NCBI GenBank assembly: GCA_030248195.1 | Contig: JASAND010032068.1 | Coordinates: forward strand, 1-64,000 | Direction: 5' to 3' | Source of the DNA: Trissonchulus latispiculum | Taxonomy: Eukaryota > Nematoda > Enoplea > Enoplida > Ironidae | Length of the DNA: 64,000 bases | In this document: positions 45,306 through 56,011 of the stretch, piece by piece | How the letters are laid out: every line of letters starts with the position of its first letter | Position numbering within the stretch: the stretch's first letter is position 1 | Position numbers and translations under genes: made by a program | Notes under the pieces: generated by a model | Seen by the model: only the letters and a program-made list of their open reading frames with translations | Database searches by the model: none | Told to the model about the DNA's origin: nothing

Positions 45306-46372
45306 TCAAGAGTACACTACAATAAGCTTGCACAACACTACTCTTTGTTATCAAAGCAAAAAACCACTTCTCTCACACTCTCACACCACCTTTATATCGG
45401 GGTACAAATGGGACCCTCTTTTATATAATTACCTGTTGAAATTAACATAGGATGAATTTGAGTAGGGTGTCTGAGCTTGCATGTTTAAAACATGCATGTA
45501 AAAAGCAAGATTGTCTGCAAAAGATTAAAAGATAACAATGTGTAAACCTTGTGTAACAATTTGGAAAATTGTAGGCCTGCTGCGCAGTAGGATTCTTTAC
45601 TGCGTGAGTGGTGTCTGCACTTGTTTTCCTCCTTCAGGCTTTGATGCTTGCTCACTTTGATACACTCAATTCGATTTCTTTACATTATATTTTTCTTGCT
45701 ATGCTATGAAAACAAAAACCAAATCAAACAGAATTAACAGAAGTCCTGAAGTGTAGAAAGTACCGGGAACGCAAGAAATAACAAAGAAAAATTCCAATTG
45801 CATGTCAACGCGAAAACATGATAAAATTAATTTCTGCAAATTCACTAATTTTGCCAATCTTGAAAACGTCAAAGCGTCTGTTTGAGAGAGTCCTTCACGC
45901 ATGAGCCTGAATCTTAAAATTTGATAGAATCAGCGATCACAAAGAATTTGGCTTTTCTGTTTTCATCATCTGTTCGCTAAACTTGTATGAATCACTAAAA
46001 GTAGACAAGGACTGGAAGTCTTCCTAAAAGCTTGTTTTAGAACTGGGTTTCTCACTGAAATTGAAATAGAACTACTGCTTGTTTAAGCGCCAATGACGAG
46101 GATACTCGGCCTATGTTAAACTACACAAGACACGCTCTTATTTATTTGCTATAAAAGATACTCGTGGAGCATTCAAAAAGAACCATCTGAGCAACTTTAT
46201 AAGACCTGCTGCGCTGAGGCGCAGCAGGAACAATATGCTAAGCGAGTAAACGATCCCATTGATAATATGTACCCATATTTGACAATTAGTGTGGGGGAGT
46301 CAACGACAGCAGCGAATGGCAGATTTTGCTCTTTAACAGGGAGTAGGCGTAGTGTCACATTCTTATAATTAT
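45306..46372. mobile_element. old CAAGAG element split by another insertion
   Basis: The left part (45306-45540) aligns by eye with the left half of 31428-31828 (CAAGAGTACA, CTCTCACACC, GAAATTAACA, GCATGTTTAAA). The right part (about 46215-46372) matches its right half (ATGCTAAGCGAGT, TGTACCCATAT). Some 670 bp of unrelated DNA, bordered by GCCTGCTGCGC and GCGCAGCAGG, separates them. Confidence 0.6.
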
Positions 46373-46490
46373 GATATTATTATATGCTGTTGATAACATG
46401 CATCTACAATAACATTGAATAGCATAGAATGCTACTTATATTTCAGAAGTTTTAATTTCTGCAGTAAACCTCATTCGTTCATTCGCTCAG

Positions 46491-47468
46491 TCATTTGTTA
46501 AGAATTGTTGATACTCGTACTGTGTTCTTCCAACCACGTGCTGTACTGGATATGCTATTTTTCATTTTTGAAGAAAATATAATATAACAAAATGGAGTTA
46601 TCGACACGTTCAGATTGCTGATAATACGCATAAACACACCCGTAACTAGTCTACTAAAAGGCAACCATTGAACGCTCAGATACAGTGACATCCAAGTGAC
46701 GAAACAAAACACAATGATAGCACATTGATTGATTAGTGCTTTTTCGCGTTTGTATCTTTCTAATTTTTGATCTTTTCTATTTTCAGTGCTCCAAATAACT
46801 GACATTTCCATCCTAAAACGAATAATAAGCATTCCGTAAAGAACTGTAACCACAGCTGTTACTGCAGTTATAAGATATACATTAACCTTTAATATCGCTA
46901 TAGTGCAAACAGTACTACAGACATAAACCCATGTAATGCCAGTAAACGTGATATAACAGCCGCAGACAGCATCGACTACTGCAAAAGTAATTCCAACCAT
47001 AGTACTGAAGAAAGCAAAGAACACGGTGCCTTTGAAGCCAAATATTTTACTGTTTAGATTTGCGTGAAATAAGTTAACGTATCTATTCAATGAAATCAAT
47101 AGTACCAACGGTACCTCGAGCCAACAACAAAATGTCCTCAAGCTACTGGCTAAATTGTGCTGCCATAGCTCAAACAAACTAGCTTTGCACAACGACACTG
47201 GTAGAGCATACAGAATTTCTATAGCGATGAGCGACAGGTCGGCGAAAGCTAGCAGTCGAATGAAAACGAAAAACGGATTAGCGAACTCAGTCTTACGTGA
47301 ATGCATGGTCCAGATCACAACGACATAGCCCGTGCAACCAAAACCACATATAAAAGAGTTAACACCTGCTGATATGGCAGCTGTCATCGTCAAATTACCA
47401 TAACAGTATCTTTCATCAGATCGTATGCCACTATTAACACTATTACTCGACAATAGTGAAACATTCAT
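46491..47468 (-). CDS. intronless rhodopsin-like GPCR
   Basis: A single 325-aa frame with seven hydrophobic segments. TM2 contains LLAFADLSLIAIE, TM3 ends in SLNRY (N128-R129-Y130 at the DRY position), and TM7 carries TPFCY (T291-Y295) at the NPxxY position. The N-terminus has candidate N-glycosylation sites (NVS at 2, NLT at 25). It resembles the Srx-like branch of chemoreceptor-type class A receptors, but that placement is by feel. It shares no intron structure with the flanking GPCR pair. The ATG at 47468 is the first in frame; ligand unknown. Confidence 0.85.
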   Translation of the reverse strand: MNVSLLSSNSVNSGIRSDERYCYGNLTMTAAISAGVNSFICGFGCTGYVVVIWTMHSRKTEFANPFFVFIRLLAFADLSLIAIEILYALPVSLCKASLFELWQHNLASSLRTFCCWLEVPLVLLISLNRYVNLFHANLNSKIFGFKGTVFFAFFSTMVGITFAVVDAVCGCYITFTGITWVYVCSTVCTIAILKVNVYLITAVTAVVTVLYGMLIIRFRMEMSVIWSTENRKDQKLERYKREKALINQCAIIVFCFVTWMSLYLSVQWLPFSRLVTGVFMRIISNLNVSITPFCYIIFSSKMKNSISSTARGWKNTVRVSTILNK

Positions 47469-49140
47469 TGCAGTTACTGATGATTATCTTAATCCAGAAT
47501 ATAGCAGACAATTTCACTCAGGAAAACGCACAAATGGAAAATTCGCAGCGAGGGCAGAAAAAGCATTCAATGCTGAACGTTCCTCAATGGCTTTATTTTA
47601 GTTAGCTTTCTTGGTAGTTTTCCCTAAGTAGGTGTTTGGATATCTAATCTTTGGGTTGTTCAAATGAAAGCAAAGTGTCGGCGACTATATTTAATCAAAA
47701 CGAGCCCTTTTACTCACTGTCTTGTGGGAAAATTCTGTCAGTTTATTTCAACTTCAATTTAGTTTGTGTCAATCACAGCATGGATGTGGGCTGGGATCAG
47801 AATACCGTGAGATTCCCAGCAAAGCAGTTTTCCTCCTAAGAAAATCATCAGCAAATAGCACAAAAGGACATTTAGTACAGGCGAGTCAACCTCAAAGCCA
47901 GGCCCAGCTATAAGTGCTATTTAGCGTGTGAAAATATCTTTTGAACTTCACTTTTAGACAACCACCACAGTCAATAACAAGAAATCTATCAGAAAAGAAG
48001 AAATGAAAACGTCCAATTCCACATCAAGAAATGAAAACTTTCACCAACGTATGAGTTTTATTCATGATAAAAATGGCATTGTCTAGTTGCGTGTTACAAA
48101 TTTTAATATTGTCTTATCGAAGTCTGAGCAGCATGATACATCCATTTTTGCAGACTCAACAGACAGTCAAATCCTTGAAAATATTGAAATAATATCTTTA
48201 GAATTGACATACCACAACAATAAAATAGAAAAGTAGCGCTTGCTTTTATTTAATGCTATTTTATATGCTACTTATTTGAAACAACTATATTTCTCAGTAC
48301 TTTGAAATAATCATCGAAATTATGAGGATACAAGAAGAGATAGGATAACAGGATAACAGGCAGGATAACCCCTTTTTATAAGAGCAATATTTTTAAGATT
48401 TGCTGTTGTTTAACAAGGTAACCTGCCCCCAAAATGTGCATCTGTCTGAAAGCATGGGACAAATCTGAAGGTTACATATTATAACGTGCTTCAAATATAA
48501 ATACAATATATTCAGTTGTATTCGTCTATATAGTCATTAGTTTTAGCAACTGCTAGAAATTAGAGTCTTCGTTTCACCAAAGAGCAAAACTACTTGCGCA
48601 TTTCCCTAGGTGTGAATTGTTTAGCAAGGCACTGAATGTGTAAGGTTTAAAAGTTGTTGCTGTTGATCTCGCAGCTGCTCCATTAATTTTTGGATCACTT
48701 ACTGTCGCCGCTTTTTATTCTGACAACACTTTTAACCATAGTCCTGCTAAAAGTTTAGCCAAACCTAAGAATGCATATTGCATAGTATTTTGTACACATG
48801 CTATAGTTTACATCATACCGTTTTTATTTATCTTAAAAAGTCTAATATCCGTTTCATAAAGCAAATAGTATTAATCGATTTACCAAACTGTATTTTCTAA
48901 TTCTAAAAGAATCTGGAACTGAGCAACAAATATTGTTTGTTTCATTATAAAAGAAATTGGCATCATGAAAAACTTTCCCCTTTTACGGAAAATTACACCT
49001 TATGTTTAAACTTATAAAATTGAGCAAGGTGAAAAGTTGTAGAAGAATGAATTCTCATTCAAATTAAAGGGAATTAAATCTGTGGTTGTTTAATGTAATA
49101 AGATAAGTACTTTTAAGTACTGTGGGCATACATTAACATA
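47469..49140. other. intergenic, no gene seen
   Basis: AT-rich sequence with short frames only. No repeat, tRNA or domain recognised. Confidence 0.5.
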
Positions 49141-49545
49141 GGGTCGGGTCCTGGGGGGGGCTTGTCCCCAAAAAATTTTGAGGGGGCTTGTACCTTGAAC
49201 AAAAATTTTCAGTTGTACCTTAAGAAACAATTTGTAAAATTTTTCCAAAAAATTAACGGTAATTTTATTAAAATTGGCAATTTTTTGCCAAAATTTGAAA
49301 AAATCTTCAATTTTGGAAAAAATTCCAAAATTTTGCCCGATTTTCCTGAAAAATTAAACATTCTAGCCAAAAAATTCCGGCGAAGCCGGAAATTTTTTGA
49401 AATTTTACTATAAAAACTAATTTTTCCGACTGTTTTTGGTTACCCCTTGGCTACTTTTTCGCTACCCCTTGTCCCCGACGGCGATAGGGCTTGTACCTTG
49501 TCCGGGTTGGGGGGGGCTTGGACCCCCCCGCGTCAACCTATGACT
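49140..49545. mobile_element. poly-G repeat with CCGGCGAAGCCGG core
   Basis: G-runs near both ends (GGGTCCTGGGGGGGG and CCCCCCCGCGTC), several GGGCTTGTACCTTG words, and the AAATTCCGGCGAAGCCGGAA hairpin in the middle link it to the MITEs in the tetraspanin introns. Terminal repeats are not cleanly defined. Confidence 0.65.
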
Positions 49546-49564
49546 GTGGGGCGGTTAGTCCATT

Positions 49565-49586
49565 CCATCCATCCATCCATCCATCC
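49565..49586. repeat. (CCAT)n microsatellite
   Basis: Five or more CCAT units in a row, next to a short GA run. Confidence 0.9.
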
Positions 49587-50047
49587 AAGATAGAGAGAGA
49601 TTCGTAGATAGGTGTTTTCTAGGAATTTATGTATCCCGTATTTATGTGATGTAAGGACGCTTCAAGCAAGTCTTAACGATTATGTATTAAACTGTCAATG
49701 TTACTCAGTACGATGGATAACAGATAATACGATATGCTACAGACACATTCATACGAGTCAGGTGCATTCACTCGCTGACCACTCTGCCAAGTTGATACTA
49801 GTATTCGGCGGGCGTCGTCAGTGGCGTACCGACATACTAGTTGCAGCTTTAGGTCTTTTGAATTTAATTTAATTTAATGTAATAAAACAAACGTTGTGCT
49901 AGTTGACTAGGAGAGTGTTAAACAGCGAAAGTTTTAGTAACTTATTTGGTTCGAAAGTTGTTATTTATGATATCAAGACTTTCTCGATACTTAGCACATA
50001 AAGGTTAAAGGACTAAATCATTTTTATGTTTAGGCTTTGCACGAAGG

Positions 50048-50373
50048 ATGGATGATCGGCGGCTGGGCAAAGGCGAAGGAGGTACGAGGTTTTTGGATGA
50101 GCAGGAGGGCGAGAACGTGGAGCCCATGGAGCCAACCGACGCGAACGAAATTAGGATTTGTATTCAGAGATTGTTGAGCATTGTGGTCGCGTTAGAGGAG
50201 TTAAACGCCTTTGAAGCTCGTCGGTTTAATGGACACCATTCAGCGAGGTATCTTGCATAGAATAGAGCATCGGTTGAAGTGGATAGCGCTCCATTCGCAG
50301 CAGCAGCAAGCGGGACAGCAGCTGCAGCATCAATTGTTTAATAATATTAAAGTTTAATATATTTTCTTGATTT
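50048..50373 (+). CDS. hypothetical small protein, possibly frameshifted
   Basis: Frame 1 runs 50048-50260 (70 aa, acidic start, EIRICIQRLLSIVVALEELN helix). A second frame overlapping from about 50229 continues with MDTIQRGILHRIEHRLKWIA and a glutamine-rich tail (CAG repeats). Together they could be one protein broken by a frameshift, or a transposon accessory protein. On the other strand a 61-codon frame at 50379-50564 hints at transposon origin. No family recognised. Confidence 0.25.
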
Positions 50374-50900
50374 CTTGGTCATGGAGGAGGATCAAAATTC
50401 TGAAAGTACGAGGGGCCTGATAGGTAGTACAGGGATTTTCCTGTTTGGCAGCTTCCCTCTTCTAATAAGGCGTATTTGGTTGGACATGGCTGGCGGGCCC
50501 TAACTGGGTGCGATTTTCGCATATAGTATTCTGCAGCAAATGCTAAATTACGAGAAAGAGCCATGTTGTAAAAGGACTAAAGCACCTTTCTATTGGTCAG
50601 ACACGGGAACTTAAAGCTGAATTGCGAACGTGGAAGGCTACAGTGGAGTTGGAAATATAAAAGCTGTAGAAGAAGTTTAGCGTGGGTGTGGGAGAACAGC
50701 TTTCAGCCAATGATAGGACTTTGGTCCTGTTAGCGCCTTACGGGACTCAACTATGGAAGGTAAATATATTTTATGTCTTACTTATTTTTATAGAAATATC
50801 AATGTTTTTGTAGTTTAAACCAAAGCAAGTGAACATACACAATTGTGTACTGGTTTCTTTGTTGTTGAAGGTGACTACTAGGTCACTGAGTAGGTTGTAC

Positions 50901-51276
50901 CAAGAGTACATAATATAATAATGTGCCACTAGGCACACTCTATGTTATCAGAGCAAAAACTATGCTCTGCACGCTAACGGCCCACCCCCGCCCCGCAAAT
51001 CAGACCCTTCACTTCAATGAATTTAGTGCGCTATGTTTGTGTTCTAAAGCTCGAAGCAGGCACAAAATTCGCGCACGCACTGCTTGTGTTTTCGAGCTTA
51101 AGCACACAAACATAGAGCGAGTCAGAGTACCCCCGTTTCGACTAGGTACTGATCTGCGGGGGGTCATTAGGGTCTGATTTGCGGGGCGGGGGTGGGCCGT
51201 TAGCGTGCAGAGCATAGTTTTTGCTCTGATAACATAGAGTGTGCCCAGTGGCACACTCTTATATTATGTAATCTTG
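50901..51276. mobile_element. CAAGAG foldback element, 7-bp duplication
   Basis: Inverted arms of about 108 bp begin CAAGAGTACATAATATAATA and end TATTATGTAATCTTG. They share GCACACTCTATGTTATCAGA and GCTCTGCACGCTAACGGCCC. GTTGTAC flanks at 50894-50900 and 51277-51283. Both arms run into CCCACCCCCGCCCCGC. Confidence 0.93.
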
Positions 51277-51357
51277 GTTGTACTAATAATGGTAGTCCTC
51301 GTTTCATGTTGAGGTGTTATCTGCTTGTGTACGTATGCCCACAAGCTAGCAACTAAT

Positions 51358-51652
51358 GGTGATTTCATAGTCCCAGTCGCCTCTAGAAGCGTCGAAGCGC
51401 ATCAACGCGCTACACTGCCATGTCACATTTGGAGACGCACGTCGTCGCGCGTCGACACCTCCAAACGTGACATCACGTCCTGGTGCTATGCTAGCACTGG
51501 AAGCGTCGACGCGCGTTGACGTGCATCGACGCGCGTCAACGCGCCCATTTGTAGCATGCCAGTTTACGCACGTCGACGCGCGTTGATGCGCGCAAAATGA
51601 TATTGACGTTTGTAGACGCGCGTAGACATGCGTTCGCGACTATGAAGGCACC
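51358..51652. mobile_element. MITE with GACGCGCGT-rich arms
   Basis: The ends GGTGATTTCATAGTC and GACTATGAAGGCACC are inverted repeats (13 of 15). Between them the palindromic words GACGCGCGTC and GTCGACGCG recur many times in both orientations, in strong contrast to the AT-rich surroundings. Confidence 0.7.
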
Positions 51653-51819
51653 TTAAGAGTGTGACGGATGTCGCACTCTTAATTACTACGACGGCTTGTC
51701 TGTAGTCAGTTGCCAGTCAGTCAGCTTTTGAATCAAGAATAAATGATATTTACATGATATTTTTGGACAGTGTTTGCTGACAAGTCAGTAAACATGTCAG
51801 TAGTTTAATGTGAGCTATC

Positions 51820-51825
51820 TTTATT
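51820..51825 (-). promoter_or_regulatory. polyadenylation signal of GPCR b
   Basis: AATAAA on the minus strand about 65 nt after the stop codon of the GPCR at 51890. Confidence 0.5.
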
Positions 51826-51889
51826 TGATTCTGTGTGAACACTGTACATGTGTTAACTGTACATTGTGCTATGGTGTGCTGCAGGTTCA

Positions 51890-54800
51890 TTAAACTTTAG
51901 AAGTTATATTTGAAGTTATATGTGACGTGGCTGCCATGCGGGTTGTAGCAGACCCATGCTGTCCAGCGATGTCTTCTCCTGTATCATTTTTCATGGCCAC
52001 TTTCCCTTTAGTAGGAACTACTTTTCGGTGCATCAGCAACAGCTTCTTTACCATTTTGATGAGTTGTCCACGAAACTTTTCATTGTCAATGAAAAACATG
52101 AAAAAATTGACGGTACTGTTTCCATGGGCTAAGGTTACGGCTACCAGAAATACTGGTATTGGCATTGTGTACCAATGCTCCAGGAACCCAATCAAGCAAA
52201 GCACAAACACAGGGGTCCATGCAATGCAATGAGACACAAAGGCTTTAAATGAAGTCTTGATTATGCGCAATTCATCCCTAACTCGCTTATCTGATGAACT
52301 CAACTTGGAGCCCGTTATTAACGCTCTCGTTGCCGAACTAGAGCGTATTGTTTTGTAGATCCTCCAGTAGAAGGCAAACGTTACCACTACTGTAACTGTG
52401 ACAGTACAGGCATAAAATACACTGTACGAGTATGTTGTATTGTCGACGGTGCAATATCTGTACCCAGGATTGAACTTTATGCTTCCCCATCCCAAATGAT
52501 TTGGTAGTTGTATCAACATGGATATGATGTAGGTAAGTGCGATGTACATACCAATTCGTTTCCATGTAAAGTATCTTTGAAACTTGTTCTGCTCGCAGAT
52601 GTAGTAATATCTATAACATCCAAATAAAAGGCATAGGCGTCACCTGAATTACATTTTACGTATTGGCTAAGTTGTCTCACGGTTGGAAGGATTTAAGACT
52701 CGATGGAACACTGTTCAAAGTACGAAAAGTACCATGTTGGAATTTGAAAAGACCTGGGAAATTAGTGCAAAGGATTTGTAGTTTAAAAGCCTTGCCGTTT
52801 GATAAATCTTATAAAATTTTGCAATTTCATTTCCAAGTTGGCTTCATTCAGCAGTTTAGAGGTCCTACAAGTCTGAAGGTTCGAATAGGCTTGTAGTACT
52901 TCGGGTTTCGTTGATGCTGTGCCGCGTGGTAAGGTGTTCGACTAAAGATCTTACGGTCCTAGGTTCGAACCCTCGCTGTCACAAGGCTTTCGCAAATCCC
53001 CTTGAGCAAGGGACTATCACATATCGGTTCGCTGTTGGCTCCAGCCAACCCAGCTGTCTATCCTTAACTGGTCGGTAAATGGGTACCACTGCGGTGGGAA
53101 GGTAACAGGAGTCTGTGTTCTGGCGTAACGCCTGATGAAGGGCTGGCCCTCCTTCCACAGATGTAGTCAACATTAGACTTGTCGCTCCTGGCTTCGGGCT
53201 GTGAATCCGGAGATAAGCACCGGCACCCTATAACCTTCTGTAGGTTGGAGTTCTCTCCAGGGGTTTCGCTGAGTATGCTGTTTTACTGAATCCTGAAAGT
53301 ATGATAAGTGTGTGCTGGAAAACCGGGTTCCTTTACAAATTATTTCGTATTTATTAATAGCATGAATTGTTCTCCATGTTTTTAAATAAATAAATCTTCA
53401 ATAACAACAGTAGCAGCTACAGCACATTTTCATGTTTTTCACCACAGTTGCTGCTGTGATTTTTCGAGGTATACTTATTTATGCAAAAACAAACAAGTGG
53501 TTATGCTATAGTGCTAATTTAATACCTTGAGCCTCCGTAGCCGAGTGGTTGTTCACTCGCTACAAAGTGGAGGATCATGTCAGGTCTAGAGCTTGGAAAA
53601 AAATAAGCTCTAGCACCCAATTTCTGCTATCCCCCCTGTTGGCAATTCACCGAGATTCCAAGGGGTGGCCGCCTTATGCTAGAGTGCCGCGGGGGGCTTA
53701 TTGCATAAGCAGCACAGGCACATCGCCGGCCGTCACACGCCTCGGGGAACGCGAAGGCAATAGTCGGGCAGCCCCCCCCAGCAAAAAAACAAAGCGGGGG
53801 GCACACCCCACCGGGGGGGGGGGGGGGGGGGGGAAAAAAAAAATAATTTAATACCTTGAGATAGCTATCCACGACATGTTTAACATAGATCCAGAGCAGC
53901 CTGGAGCGCACAAGGTGCTCATTATTGCGCAGAGTGTATAACGATCATTGAAGTACTTTTCACCGAGAATTGTTCCTGTAATATAGTTGCTGCATGAATT
54001 TAATTTACTGCAACGTCAGAAATACAAAAAAGTAAACCAAACACGTGTCAAGTAAAGCCTGTTTTGTCCGTTTAGGCGTAGACGCAGTTTAAACGAATTT
54101 GTCCGTTTGTCGGTATGGAGGTGTCAGCTTGCCCATAAATAAAGCTGAACAGTGTTGAACACTTTCTTACGATCAAACGGGCAGACGTCCAAATGAACGA
54201 GTATAAACCACGCTTAAGGTGCTGGTATCGCTTTGTGTAAATTTGACCTTATAGGCTTTAATTCTTTATAAAAGTGGATGAAACTTTTCAATTATACTAT
54301 TTCGGTGCTCTTTAACATTCTGGGACCAGTCCCGCATTTTTAGGTGCAAAGATAAGAAATTTTTAGTTTTTGCCATTATTCTCTCAGCACATAGTCGAGA
54401 CACCAGATTGGTTGGTATGGCTGGAAAGAGCGCACAAAAATGAACATTTTTGCTTTTCCAACCTTTGAGCTATCTCTGGTGGTTAAGTCAGTATAAGCAA
54501 AAAACGATTTTTGGGGTCCAAAACTGGCCGTTTTCGAGAAAATAAGCCAATTTCAAAATTGCTGCCAAATCGTACGGACAATTTTGGTTTATTTATACTC
54601 GATCGATACACCGTCTCATTGCACATTTCATCAATGCCCATTAGCCGGAGTTTGTTGCTCTAAGCTAGAGAATTGGCCGAAAAACCATTTTGGCAAAACT
54701 GCGATTATTTTGTTTTGAACATCGTTTTCTCAAAAACTACCCAATGGATTCGCTTGATTTTTGGCAGAATGAGAATTCGCACTATAGCGGAGGGACATTT

Positions 54801-56011
54801 TTCTTGGTTTGAGCTAAAACATCTCCAGTTGCGAGAAAACTCAATGCAAATTTGCGAAATTTCGTGTCATCGCACATTTAATGGATTTTCTTGACCGTTA
54901 AGACCTGCTGCGCTAAATCCAAAAAAATGTCCCTCGGCCCACATGTCCTTTATAGGACAGCGAAAGAAAAAGTTTTGACCGATTCCACAGTTTTGAGAAA
55001 TCGATGTTCAAAAATTTTTGGTCTATATTCAGCCTGTCAGATGTCAGTATGTCAGAAAATTTTAGCTATTTTTTCCGGATTTTTTGCTAGTTTCGTACTC
55101 TCATAAGAATCTGCAGATTATAAGCTTTAAAATGATGTATAAAGCTCTTTCCAACTCACAAAATTGCGAAAGTTATGGCGTTTCAAAAAATACGCACAAA
55201 AGAACTGCACAAAACGATACCAGCACCTTAAGCTAGAATATGTTCCTTCAGGTATTTTAACGGGTAAACCGTTATACTTAAAAAGTTCGTAACCAAATAA
55301 TAATTCTTGTCTTACGAGAACTACAAAATTGTTTCAAGGTTAGCTGATAAACGTCAGTACAATGTTTAACTTTTCAAATATTTAACCGCGTTTAAGCTAA
55401 ACGAATGCCACTGGTGTAGTGTTTATGTTCTGTGGTTGTAAACTTTGTTACGATACCGGCATATTCAGCTGGTGAAATGATTCCAGCAACTAACAAATCA
55501 GAGAAAGCGAGAGCTATGTGAAATCCATTTTTCGGCTGTCGATTTTCTTTCCACAGTAGCAGTGTACAAATGGTCTACAATAACAAACTTCTGTCCAGAG
55601 TTGTACTGTGTCTAATTCGAAAACCACATTTTTGTTTTCCATAGATTTCATGCTTTGAAATTCCGAAGAACTGTTTGTTACACAGCTTTTGTTAGGAATA
55701 GCTGGTAAAATGATCTACTAAAGCCAACTACACAAATTTAACAAAAGCACATGGCAATTCTCCGATTGCAATCTGACCATTTAAATCCAAACAATTTGTC
55801 CTGTTGATTCTGATGTGCAGTAAGTTACTGTGGGTGCACCGCAGTATTCTTCAACATCCGTTGTATTATGCTATATAGTTAGTTAGAACTGCGCTGGTGG
55901 TAGCTCATGTGATTGCATACTTACCAAAATATTTCCCACCACACCCACGGAAGATATTCCAATACCAACACCCACAAATATCATGGATGAAATCTTGTAT
56001 TCCGTATCCAT
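51890..56011 (-). CDS. rhodopsin-class GPCR, paralogue b
   Basis: Minus-strand exons in transcript order: 55925-56011, 55457-55574, 53855-53975 and 51890-52610, giving 348 aa. Exons 1-3 have the same lengths (87, 118, 121) and phases as paralogue a at 40526-42479, and the sequences align throughout (WKENRQPKNGFHI, ILGEKYFNDRY, APGCSGSMLNMSWIAISRYY). The SRY motif (S108-Y110) replaces DRY; loop-2 cysteine is in YRYCTVDN; TM6 has WTPVF; TM7 lacks the NPxxY proline. The C-terminal tail is about 17 residues longer than in a. Ligand unknown. A strong acceptor TTTGTTGTTTCAG ends 24 nt before the ATG. Introns hold two SINEs and a TTAA element. Confidence 0.9.
52919..53272 (+). mobile_element. tRNA-derived SINE, copy 2
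   Basis: The tRNA-like head has box B GGTTCGAACCC (box A shortened relative to copy 1 by a small deletion). The body matches the reverse complement of 16864-17233 throughout, including CTTACGGTCCTAGGTTCGAA and CTTCTGTAGGTTGGA. Target duplication not identified. In intron 3 of GPCR b, opposite orientation to the gene. Confidence 0.85.
53532..53843 (+). mobile_element. second SINE family with poly-G/poly-A tail
   Basis: It starts CCTCCGTAGCCGAGTGGTT (box A TAGCCGAGTGG), has a GC-rich body and ends in about twenty G then about ten A. The 17-bp target duplication TAATTTAATACCTTGAG flanks at 53515-53531 and 53844-53860. The right copy contains the splice donor of GPCR b exon 3. Confidence 0.9.
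54218..55227. mobile_element. TTAA-flanked MITE C
   Basis: The ends GGTGCTGGTATCGCTTTGTG and CACAAAACGATACCAGCACC are inverted repeats flanked by TTAA at 54214-54217 and 55228-55231, the piggyBac-type signature. The 1010-bp body has no transposase. It shares GCTTTAAAATGATGT with element B. In intron 2 of GPCR b. Confidence 0.88.

Larger units (their letters stand above)
42486..46490. other. intergenic region between GPCR a and intronless GPCR
   Basis: Contains a tRNA-like block (43034-43105) and an old CAAGAG-type element (45306-46372). Open frames at 43324-43698 and 44231-44440 have no recognisable domain. The rest is AT-rich and unassigned. Confidence 0.5.
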
